Positions 39,162 to 50,100 of a stretch of DNA of 64,000 bases are shown here, piece by piece. Made by a program: the position numbers and the translations under genes. This DNA comes from Acanthosepion esculentum. Taxonomy: Eukaryota > Mollusca > Cephalopoda > Sepiida > Sepiidae. The stretch is from contig CAXIWW010000817.1 in assembly GCA_964036315.1 (NCBI GenBank), positions 1,647,501 to 1,711,500 of the forward strand. The letters run 5' to 3'. A model generated the notes under the pieces. It was not told the origin of the DNA. It searched no databases and saw nothing but the letters and a program-made list of their open reading frames with translations. Numbering within the stretch: position 1 is the stretch's first letter; each line of letters starts with the position of its first letter.

Positions 39162-39657
39162 TCCCAGAAAGTCCCACGCAGACGAACCCCCACCCAGGAG
39201 ACAGTCTCAGAAAGACCCACGCAGACGATCTCCAGTCCCAGAATGTCCCACGCAGAAGACCCCTCACCCAGGGAGAGACCAAGAAAGACCCACGCAGACG
39301 ACCCCCAGTCCCAGAAAGTCCCACGCAGACGACACCCAATCCCACAAAATCCCACGCAGACGACCCCCCACCCAGGTGACATTCCCATAAAGTCCCACGC
39401 AGAAGTCCCACAGTCCCAGAAAGTCCCATGCAGACGACACCCCACCCAGGAGACAGTCCCAGGAAGTCCCAGGCAGACGACCCCCAGTCCCAGCAAGTCC
39501 CACGCAGACGACACCCAGTCCCAGAAAGTCCCACGCAGACGACACCCCACCCAGGAGACAGTCCCAGGAAGTCCCAGGCAGACGACCCCCAGTCCCAGAA
39601 ATTCCCAGGCAGACGAACCCCAGTCCCAGAAAATCCCACGCAGACGACACCGCACCA

Positions 39658-40632
39658 AGGAGACTGGACTGTACCAGAAAGACACATGCAGACGACCCCC
39701 AGTCCCAGAAAGTCCCATGCAGACGACACCCCACCCAGGAGACAGTCCTAGATATCACACGCAGACGACCCCACACCCAGGAGCCAGTCCCAGAAAGTCC
39801 CACGAAGACGAACCCCAGACATGAGAGTGTCCCAGCAAGTCCCACGCAGACGACCCCCAGTCCCAGAAAATCCCACGCAGACGAACACACACCCAGGAGA
39901 AAGTCCAAGAAAGTCCCACGCAGACGACCCCCCACCCAGGAGACAGTCCCAGAAAGTCCTTCGCAAATGACCCCCAGTCCCAGAAAGTCCCAGGCAGACG
40001 ACCCCCAGTCCCAGCAAGTCCCACGCAGACGACACCCAGTCCCAGAAAGTCCCACGCAGACGACCCCCAGACATGAGAGTGTCCCAGCAAGTCCCACGCA
40101 GACGACCCCCAGTCCCAGAAAATCCCACGCAGACGAACACCCACCCAGTAGACAGTCCCAGAAAGTCCGACGCAGACGACCCCCCACCCAGGAGACAGTC
40201 CAAGAAAGTCCCACGCAGACGACACCCAGTCACTGAAAGTCCCACGCAGACGACCCCCCACGAAAGAGACATTCCCAGAAAGTCCCACGCAGACGAACCC
40301 CCACCCAGGAGACAGTCTCAGAAAGACCCACGCAGACGATCTCCAGTCCCAGAATGTCCCACGCAGAAGACCCCTCACCCAGGGAGAGTCCAAGAAAGAC
40401 CCACGCAGACGACCCCCAGTCCCAGAAAGTCCCACGCAGACGACACCCAATCCCACAAAATCCCACGCAGACGACCCCCCACCCAGGAGACATTCCCAGA
40501 AAGTCCCACGCAGAAGACCCACAGTCCCAGAAAGTCCCATGCAGACGACCCCCCACCCAGGAGACATTCCCAGAAAGTCCCACGCAGACGACCCCCAGTC
40601 CCAGAATGTCCCACGCAGACGAACCCCCACAC
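39658..40632 (-). repeat. Segmental tandem duplication in B, copy 1 (975 bp)
   Basis: Sequence here repeats 975 bp downstream. The rare motif GAGACTGGACTGTACC occurs only at the two starts, 39659 and about 40634. The copies are nearly identical. One visible substitution is CCCAGTAGACAG at about 40146 against CCCAGGAGACAG at about 41121. A related, more divergent segment lies upstream from about 39243. Confidence 0.87.
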
Positions 40633-41650
40633 AGGAGACTGGACTGTACCAGAAAGACACATGCAGACGACCCCCAGTCCCAGAAAGTCCCATGCAGACG
40701 ACACCCCACCCAGGAGACAGTCCTAGATATCACACGCAGACGACCCCACACCCAGGAGCCAGTCCCAGAAAGTCCCACGAAGACGAACCCCAGACATGAG
40801 AGTGTCCCAGCAAGTCCCACGCAGACGACCCCCAGTCCCAGAAAATCCCACGCAGACGAACACACACCCAGGAGAAAGTCCAAGAAAGTCCCACGCAGAC
40901 GACCCCCCACCCAGGAGACAGTCCCAGAAAGTCCTTCGCAAATGACCCCCAGTCCCAGAAAGTCCCAGGCAGACGACCCCCAGTCCCAGCAAGTCCCACG
41001 CAGACGACACCCAGTCCCAGAAAGTCCCACGCAGACGACCCCCAGACATGAGAGTGTCCCAGCAAGTCCCACGCAGACGACCCCCAGTCCCAGAAAATCC
41101 CACGCAGACGAACACCCACCCAGGAGACAGTCCCAGAAAGTCCGACGCAGACGACCCCCCACCCAGGAGACAGTCCAAGAAAGTCCCACGCAGACGACAC
41201 CCAGTCACTGAAAGTCCCACGCAGACGACCCCCCACGAAAGAGACATTCCCAGAAAGTCCCACGCAGACGAACCCCCACCCAGGAGACAGTCTCAGAAAG
41301 ACCCACGCAGACGATCTCCAGTCCCAGAATGTCCCACGCAGAAGACCCCTCACCCAGGGAGAGTCCAAGAAAGACCCACGCAGACGACCCCCAGTCCCAG
41401 AAAGTCCCACGCAGACGACACCCAATCCCACAAAATCCCACGCAGACGACCCCCCACCCAGGAGACATTCCCAGAAAGTCCCACGCAGAAGACCCACAGT
41501 CCCAGAAAGTCCCATGCAGACGACCCCCCACCCAGGAGACAGTCCCAGAAAGTCCCACGCAGACGAACCCCCACCCAGGAGACATTCCCAGAAAGTCCCA
41601 CGCAGACGACCCCCAGTCCCAGAATGTCCCACGCAGACGAACCCCCACAC
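40633..41650 (-). repeat. Segmental tandem duplication in B, copy 2 (975 bp plus one 43-bp unit)
   Basis: This is the partner of 39658-40632. At about 41541 it has one extra 43-bp unit compared with 40566, after which the two copies realign. It is a direct example of single-unit gain. Confidence 0.85.
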
Positions 41651-42841
41651 AGGAGACAGTCCCAGAAAGTCCCACGCAGAAAACGCCCAGTCACAGAAAG
41701 TCGCACGCAGACGACCCCCAACCCAGGGACAGTACAAGAAAGACCCACGCAGACGACCACCACTCCCAGAATGTCCCACGCAGACCAGTCAGTCCAAGAA
41801 AGTCCCATGCAGACGACCCCCCACCAAGGAGACAGTCCCAGAAAGACCGAAACTGACGACCCCCCACCCAGGAGACAGTCCCAGAAAGTCATACGCAGAC
41901 GACACCCAGTCCCAGAAAGTCCCATGCAGACGACCCCCCACCCTGGAGACTGTCCCAGAAAGTCCCACGCGGTCAACCACCAGTCCCAGAAAGTCCCACG
42001 CAGACGACCCCCAGTCCCACAATGTCCTACGCAGACGACACCCCCACCCAGGGGACAGTCCCAGAAAGTCCCACGCATACGACCCCCAACCCATGAGACA
42101 GTCCCAGAAAGTCCCACGGTGACGACTCACAGTCCCAGAAAGTCCAACGCAGACGACCCCCATCCATGAGACCGTCCCAGAAATTCCCACGCAGAAGACC
42201 CCTAGTCCCAGAAAGTCCCAGGCAGACGACCCCCAGACAGGAGACAGTCCCAGAAAGTCCCACGCAGACGACACCCAGTCCCAGAAAGTCCCACGAAGAC
42301 GAACCCCCACCCAGGAGACAGACCCAGAAAGTCCAACGCAGACGACACCCCACCCAGGAGACAATCCCAGAAAGACCCACCAGACGGACCCCTGTCTCAG
42401 AAAGTCCCACGCAGACGACTCCCCACCCAGGAGACAGTCCCAGAAAGACCCACGCAGACAACCCCCCACCCAGGAGACAGTCCCAGAAAAACCCACGCAG
42501 ACGACCCCCAGTCCCAGAAAGTCCCACGCAGACGAGTCACAGTCCCATAAAGTCCCACGTAGACGACCCCCCACCCGGGAGACAGTCCCAGAAAGTTCCA
42601 CGGAGACGACTCCCAGTCCCACAAAGTCCCACGCAGACAATCCCCAGTCCAAGAAAGTCCCACGCAGACGACCCCCCACGCAGGAGACAGTCCCAGAAAG
42701 TCCAACGCAGACGACCCCCAGTCCCAGAAAGTCCCATGCAGACGACCCCCCACCCAGGAGACAGTCCCAGAACGTCCCACGTAGACGACCCCCACCCAGG
42801 AGACAGTCCCAGAAATTCCCACGCAGACGAACCCCCACCCC

Positions 42842-45800
42842 ATCAGCAATCTCAGGCTGCTGCAAGCCGAATTCTCCTGACTCTTTTGTGAAAATTGCCT
42901 TACAAGCAATCCCAGGCGCCTACGAGCCGACTTCTCTTGTCTCTTTTGTGAAAATTGCCTTAAAAGCAATCTCAGGCTGCTACAAAACGACATCTTTTGT
43001 CTCTTTTTTAAAAACTGCCTTACAATCAATATCAGCCAGCTACAAGCCGAATACGCCTGGCTAATTTGTGAAACTGCCTTTCAAGCAATCTCAGGCCTCT
43101 ACAAATCGACATATGCTGGCTCTTTTGTTACAACTGCCTTACAAGCTATCTCAGGCTTCAGTAATATGAATTATCCTGGCGTTGGTGCGAATTGCCTTAC
43201 AAGCAATCCCAGGCGGCTACGAGCCGATTTCTCGTGGCCCTTTTATGGCAACTGCCTTACAAGAAATCTCAGGCTGACACAAGCCGAATTCTCATTGCGC
43301 TTTTGTGACAACTGCCTTACAAGAAATGTCAGGCTGCTACGAGCCGACTTCTCTTGGCTCTTTTGTGAAACTGCCTTACAAGTAATCTCAGGCTGCTACA
43401 AGCCGAATTCGCCTTGCGCTTTTGTGACAACTGCCTTACAAGCAATGTCAGGTTGCTACCAGCCGACTTCTCTTGGCTCTTTTGTGAAAGCTGCCTTACA
43501 AGTAATATCAGGCCGCTACAAATCGACATCTCCTGTCTCTTTTGTGAAAACTGCCTTACAAGCAATCTCAGGCTGCTACAAACCGAATTCTCCTGGTTCT
43601 ATTGTGACGACTGCCTAACAAGCAATCTCAGGCTGCAGCAATCCCAAGTCTCCTGGCTTTTTATGCCAATTGCCTTACAACAAATCCCAGGCAGCTACGA
43701 GCCGATTTCTCCTGGCTCATTTGTGGCAACTGCCTTACAAGCAATCTCATGCTCCAGCAAGCCGAATTCTCCTGGCTCTTCTGTGCAAATTGCTTTACAA
43801 GCAATCCCAGGCGTCTAGAGGCAACTTCTCTTGTCCGTTTTTTAAAAACTGCCTTAAAAGCAATCTTTGATTGCTACAAAACGACATCTTTTGTCTCTTT
43901 TTTAAAAACTGCCTTACAATCAATCTCAGCCTGCTACAAGCCGAATACGCCTGGCTCTTTTGTGAAACTGCCTTACAAGCAATCTCAGGCTGCCGCTAGT
44001 CCAATTCTCCTGACTTTTTGTGCCAATTGAATTACAAGCAATCCCAGTCTGCTATGAGCCGATTTCTCCTGGCTCTTTTGTGGCAACTGCCTTACAAGAA
44101 ATCTCAGGCTGCTACAAGCCGAATTCTCCTGGCACTTTTGTGACAACTGCCTTACAAGCAATGTCAGGCTGCTACGAGCCGTCTTCTCTTGGCTCTTTTG
44201 TGAAAACTGCCTTACAAGCAATGTCAGGCTGCTACGAGCCGACTTCTCCTGGGTCTTTTGTGGCAACTGCCTTACAAGAAATCTCAGGCTGCTACAAGCC
44301 GAATTCTCCTGGCGCTTTTGTGAAAACTGCCTTACAAGCAATGTCAGGCTGCTACGAGCCGACTTCTCATGGCTCTTTTGTGAAAACTGCCTTACAAGCA
44401 ATGTCAGGCTGCTACGAGCCGACTTCCCTTGCTCTTTTGTGAAAACTGCCTCACAATTAATATCAGGCCGCTACAAATCGACATCTCCTGTCTCATTTGT
44501 GACAACTGCCTTACAAGTAATCTCAGGCTGATACAAGCCGAATACGCCTGGCTCTTTTGTGAAACTGCCTTGCAATCAATCTCAGGCCGCTACAAATCGA
44601 CATCTCCTGTCTCTTTTGTGAAAACTGCCTTACAAGCAATCTCAGGCTGCAGCCAGGCCAGTTCTCCTGACGTTTTGTGCCAATTGCCTTAAAAGCAATC
44701 CCAGGCGGCTACATGCCGATTTCTCCTGGCTCTTTTGTGGTAACTGCCTTACAGGCAATCTCAGGCTGCTACAAGCCGAATTCTCCTGGTTCTATTGTGA
44801 CAATTGCCTTAAAAACAATCTCAGGCTTCAGCAATCCCAATTCTCCAAGATTTTATTGCCAATTTCCTTACAAGAAATCCCAGGCGGCTACGAGCCGATT
44901 TCTCCTGACTCATTTGTGGCAACTACCTTACAAGCAAACAGAGGCGGCTACGAGCCGATTTCTCCTGGCCCTTTTGTGGCAACTGCCTTACAATAAATCT
45001 CATGCTGCTACAAGCCGAATTCTCCTGGCACTTTTGTGACACCTGCCTTACAAGCAATGTCAGGCTGCTACAAATCGACATATCATGTCTCATTTGTGAC
45101 AACTGCAAAACAAGCAATCTCAGGCTGCTGCAAGCCGAATTCTCCTGGCTCTTTTGTGCAATTTGCCTTACAAGCAATCCCAGGCGTCTACGAACCGACT
45201 TCTCTTGTCTCTTTTGTGAAATCTGCATTAAAAGCAATCTCAGGCTGCTACAAACGACATCTCCTGTCTCTTTTTTTTAAACTGCCTTACAAGCAATCTC
45301 AGCCTGCTACAAGCCGAATACGCATGGCTCTTTTGTGAAACTGCCTTACAAGAATCTCAGGCCGCTACAAATCGACATATGCTGGCTCTTTTGTTACAAC
45401 TACCTTACAAGCATTCTCAGGCTGCATCAATATGAATTCCTTTGGCTTTTTGTGCGAATTGTCTTACAAGCAATCCCAGGCGACTACGAGCCGTTTTCTC
45501 CTGGCCCTTTTGTGGCAACTGCCTTACAAGAAATGTCAGGCTGCTATGAGACGACTTCTCTTGGCTCTTTTGTGAAAACTGCCTTACAAGTAATATCAGG
45601 GTGCTACAAGACGACATCTCCTCTCTCTTTTGTGAAACTGCCTTACAAGCAATCTCAGGCCGCTACAAGCCGAATACGCCTCGCTCATTTGTGAAATTGC
45701 ATTGCAAGAAATATCAGGCTGCTACAAATCGTCATCTCCTTCTCTTTTGTGACAACTGCCTTACAAGCAATCTCAGTCTTCCGCCAGCACAGTTCTCCTA

Positions 45801-46165
45801 ACTTTTTGTGCCAATTGCCTTAAAAGCAATCCCAGGCGGCTAAGTGCCGATTTCTCCTGGCTCTTTTGTGGTAACTGCCTTACAAGCAATCTCAGGCCGC
45901 TACAAATCGACATATCCTGGCTCTTTTGTCACAACTGCTTTACAAGCAATCTCAGGCTGCCGTTAGTCCAATTCTCCTGATTTTTTGTGCTAATTGCCTT
46001 ACAAGCAATCCCCGGCTGCTACGAACCGATTTCTCCTGGCTCATTTGTGGTATCTGCCTTACAAGCATTCTCAGGCTGCAGCAATATGAATTCTCCTGGC
46101 TTTTTGTGCGTATTGACTTACAAGCAAGCCCAGTCGTCTACGAACCGACTTCTCTTGTCTCTTAA
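42842..46165 (+). repeat. Satellite family A, ~60-bp monomers (right arm, 3.3 kb)
   Basis: About 55 monomers of 59-61 bp lie here, with a core reading GCCTTACAAGCAATCTCAGG. At least five monomer subtypes can be told apart by the segment after the core: CTACAAGCCGAATTCTCC, CTACGAGCCGACTTCTC, CTACAAATCGACAT, CAGCAATATGAATT and CTACGAGCCGATTTCTCC. A fixed run of subtypes (GGCGTCTACGA, then ACAAACGACATC, then a 59-bp CCGAATACGCC monomer) recurs at about 42920, 43807 and 45182, showing a long-range higher-order pattern. The first 518 bp mirror 1-517. There is no coding signal. Confidence 0.94.
45895..46057 (+). repeat. Inverted repeat, left arm (163 bp, family A)
   Basis: Its reverse complement is 46166-46328, with position x pairing with 92223-x and no indels seen. 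The arm spans about 2.7 A monomers of the subtypes CTACAAATCGACATATCC, CGTTAGTCCAATTCTCC and CTACGAACCGATTTCTCC. Roughly ten mismatches separate the arms. The two arms are parted by 108 bp of A sequence. Confidence 0.9.
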
Positions 46166-46328
46166 GCAGATGCCACAAATGAGCCAGGAGAAATCGGTTC
46201 ATAGCAGCCTGGGATTGCTTGTAAGGCAATTGGCACAAAAAGTCAGGAGAAGTGGACTAGCGGCAGCCTGAGACTGCTTGTAAGGCAGCTGTCACAAAAG
46301 AGCCAGGATATGTCGATTTGTAGCGGCC
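46166..46328 (-). repeat. Inverted repeat, right arm (163 bp, family A) ending at A/C junction
   Basis: Family A flips orientation here. This arm is an inverted copy of 45895-46057, not just any A monomers, because the order of three distinct subtypes is mirrored. It ends at TAGCGGCC (46328). The next base starts family C in mid-unit (GACAAATCAAATAATTGC). The match between arms also stops at this point, so inversion and satellite switch share a breakpoint. Confidence 0.9.
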
Positions 46329-47124
46329 GACAAATCAAATAATTGCACACAATTTGATACCCATTTTGAAAATATTTCTTTTACTGGAAAAAAGTTATAA
46401 ACAGGTGAAATATGACTGGTTACCCAGTTTAAGTCCGCATGACAATTTCCGCAAAGGGGCTAACACAAGTCCCCATACCGTTGAATTTCGCCTCGACTCT
46501 ATTCAAGGTGTTGAAAAAACTTTTGTAATTATGGATAAGGCAAGAAATTCCCGACAATAGGACACGAATATTTTGTGGATTCTATAAAAAGGAAAAATTA
46601 GAAATGCAGTCTTATTGTGCACACTGGAATTCGGGCGCTGTAAATTGTCAGACGTCATACCGCGCACCTGGTGAAAGCTGTACTTTTTACTATCTGAGCA
46701 AATGAAAAATCCCTGTAAACATAGACAAATCAAACAATTGCACAACATTTGATACCCATTTTGAAAATATTACTTTTACTGGAAAAAAAGTTATAAACAA
46801 GTGAAATATGACTGATTTCCCAGTTTAGGGCCGCATGACAATTTCCGCAAATGAGCTAACAAGGGTCCCCATACCGTTGAATTTCGACTCGACTCTAATC
46901 AAGGTGACGAAAAAGCTTTTGTAATTATGAATAAGGCAAGATATTCCCGAAAATTGGACAGCAATATTTTGTGGATTCTATAAAAAGGAAAAATTAGAAT
47001 TTCAGTCTTATTGTGCACACTGGAATTCGGACGCTGTAAATTGTCAGACGACATACCGCGCACCTGGTGAAAGCTGTACTTTTTACAATCTGACCAAATG
47101 AAATTCCAGACAATTGGACACCAA
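46329..47124 (+). repeat. Satellite family C, ~394-bp units (third block, truncated)
   Basis: The block starts in mid-unit, has a unit start at 46510 (GTTGAAAAAAC) and another at 46906 (GACGAAAAAGC), and has a spacing of 396 bp. At about 47100 the second unit breaks off after CTGACCAAATGA and jumps to AATTCCAGACAATTGGACA. That sequence is the part of the C unit found just before the C/D junction elsewhere, so there is an internal deletion next to a preserved junction. Confidence 0.92.
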
Positions 47125-50100
47125 CAGATCAGAAGCCATGCTGCCTGACGTAGTCTAAAATCTTACATTGGACGCTCAAATATGGACCAGAAACCAACTT
47201 ATCAGAGGCCATGCTGCATGACGTAGTTTATCTTTTTACATTAGACGCTCAAATATGCACAAGAAACCAAGAGATCAGAAGCAGGGCTGCTGGACGTAGT
47301 GTATCATCTTACACAAGAGGCTCAAATATGGACCGGAAGCCAAGAGGTCAGAGTCCATTCTGCTGGACGTAGTCTAAAATCTTACATTAGACGCTAAAAT
47401 ATGGACCGGAAACCAACCGATCAGAGGCCATGCTGCTGGTCGTAGTTTATCTTTTTACATTAGACGCTAAAATATGAACCAAGAAACAACAGATCAGAAT
47501 CATGGCTGCTGGACGTAGTGTATCATCTTACACAAGATGATCAAATATGGACCGGAAGCTAACAGGTCAGAGGCCATGCTGCTGGACGTAATCTAAAATC
47601 TTACATTAGACGCTCAAATATGGACCGGAATCAAACAGATCTGAGGCCATGCTGCTGGACGGAGTTTATCTTTTTCCATTAGACGCTCAAATATGCATCA
47701 GAAACCAAGAGATCCGAAACAGGGCTGCTGGATGTAGTGCATCATCTTACACAAGACGATCAAATATGGACCGGAAGCCAAAAGGTCAGAGTCCATGCTG
47801 CTGGTCGTAGTCTAAAATTTTACATTAGACGCTCAAATATGGACGGGAAACCAACAGATCAGAGGCCATGCTGCTGGACGTAGTTTATCTTTTTACATTA
47901 GACGCTCAAATACTGCATAAACCAACAGATCAGAATCATGTCTGCGGGACGTAGTGTATCATCTTACACAAGACGCTAAACTATGGGCCGGAAGCCAACA
48001 GGTCAGAGGCCATGCTGCTGGACGTAGTCTAAAATATGGACCGGAAACCAACAGATAAGAGGCCATGTGACTTGACGTAGTTTATCTTTTTACATTAGAA
48101 GCTCAAATATGCACCAGAAAGCCAGAGATCAGAAACAGGGCTGCTGGACGTAGTGTATCATCTTACACAAGATGCTCAAATATGGACCAGAAGCCAACAG
48201 GTCACAGGCCATGCTGCTGGACGTAGTCTAAAATCTTACATTAGACGCACAAATATGGACGGAAAACCAACAGATCAGATGCCATGCTGCTGGTCGTACT
48301 TTATCTATTTACATTAGACGCTCAAATATGTACAGAAACGAACAGATCAAAATCGTGTCTGCTGGACGTAGTGTATCATTTTACACAAAACGCTCAAATA
48401 TGGACCGGAAGCCAACAAGTCAGAGGCCATGCTGCTGGACGTAGTCTAAAATATTACATTAGACGCTCAAATATGGACGGGAAACCAACAGATCAGGAGG
48501 CCATGCTGCTGGACGTATTGTATCATCTTACACAAGACGCTCAAATATGGACCGGAAGCCAAGAGGTGAGGATGCCATGCTACTGGTCGTAGTCGAATAT
48601 CTTACATTAGAAGCTCAAATATGGACCGGAACAAACCGATAAGAGGCCATGCTGCTGGACGTAGTTTATCTTTTTACATTAGACTCTCAAATATGATCCA
48701 GAAAACAACAGATCAGAATCATGGCTGCTGGACGTACAGTATAATCTTACACAAGACGATCAAATATGGACCGGAAGCTAACAGGTCAGAGGCCATGCTG
48801 CTGGACGTAGTCTAAAATCTTACATTAGACGCTCAAATATGGACCCGAAACCAACAGATCAGAGGCCATGCTGCTAGTCGTAGTTTATCTTTTTACATTA
48901 CACGCTCAAATACTGCATAAACCAACAGATCAGAATCATGTCTGCTGGACGTAGTGTATCATTTTACAGTAAACGCTCAAATATGGACAGGAAGCCAACA
49001 GGTCAGAGGCCATGCTGCTGCATGTATTCTAAAATCTTACATTCGATGCACAAATATGGACCGGAAACCAACAGATCAGAGGCCATGCTGGTGGACGTAG
49101 TTTATTTTTTTACATTAGACGCTCTAATATGCACCAGAAACCAACAGATCAGAATCGTTGCTGCTGGACGTAGTGTATCATCTTACACAAGACGCTCAAA
49201 TATGGACCGGAAGCTAACAGGTCAGGGGCCATGCTGCAGGAAGTAGTCTAAAATCTTACATTACACGCAAAAATATGGACCGGAATCCAACAGATCAGAG
49301 TCCATGCTGCTGGACGTAGTTTATCTTTTTACATTAGACGCTCAAATATGCACCAGAAAACAATAGATCAGAATCATGGCTGCTGGACGTACAGTATAAT
49401 CTTACACAACACGCTCGAATATGGACCGGAGGCAACAGGTCAGAGGCCATGCTGCAGGACGTAGTCAAATATCTTACATTAGACGCTCAAATATGGACCG
49501 GAAACCAACAGATCAGAGGCCATGCTGCTGGACGTAGTTTATCTTTTTACATTAGACGCTCAAATATGCAAAAGGAACCAAGAGATCAGAAACAGGGCTG
49601 CTGGACGTAGTTTATCATCTTACACAAGACGCTCATATATGGACCGGAAGCCAACAGGTCAGAGGCCATGCTGATAGACGTAGTCTAAACCTTACATTAG
49701 ACGCTCAAATATGGACCGGAAACCAACATATCAGAGGCCATGATTTTGGACGTAGTTTATCTTTTTACATTAGACGCTCAAATATGCACGAGAAAACAAC
49801 AGATCAGAATCATGGCTGCTGGACGTAGTGTATAATCTTACACAAAAAGCTGAAATATGGACCGGAAGCCAACAGGTCAGAGGCCATGCTGCTGGACGTA
49901 GTCTAAAATGTTACATTGGACGCTCAAATATGGACCGGAAACCAACAGATCAGAGGCCATGTCGATTGACGTAGTTTATCTTTTTACATTAGATGCTCAA
50001 ATATGCACCAGGAAGCCAGAGAGCAGAAACAGGGCTGCTGGACGTAGTGTATCCACTTACACAAGACGCTCAAATAAAAACCGGAAGCCAAAAGGTCAGA

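Larger units (their letters stand above)
29563..42841 (-). repeat. Satellite family B, 43-bp/31-bp units (right arm)
   Basis: This is the inverted B block of about 13.3 kb, now C-rich on the plus strand. The units are the same 43-bp and 31-bp forms seen on the minus strand. Unit order is collinear with the left arm near both ends: about 29563-30950 against 13900-14910, and about 42300-42841 against 518-1050. It is rearranged in between. The block contains at least three internal tandem duplications (offsets 361, about 1,822 and 975 bp). No stop-free frame here should be read as a gene, because the unit has no stops in six frames. Confidence 0.95.
21811..43359 (-). repeat. Right arm of ~43-kb imperfect palindrome
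   Basis: This is the inverted counterpart of 1-21810. The outer kilobase is close to identical to the left arm, with a handful of substitutions and no indel between 331-963 and 42397-43029. Family A continues past 43359 to 46165, so the right end of the palindrome is set only by where the window begins on the left. Confidence 0.9.
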
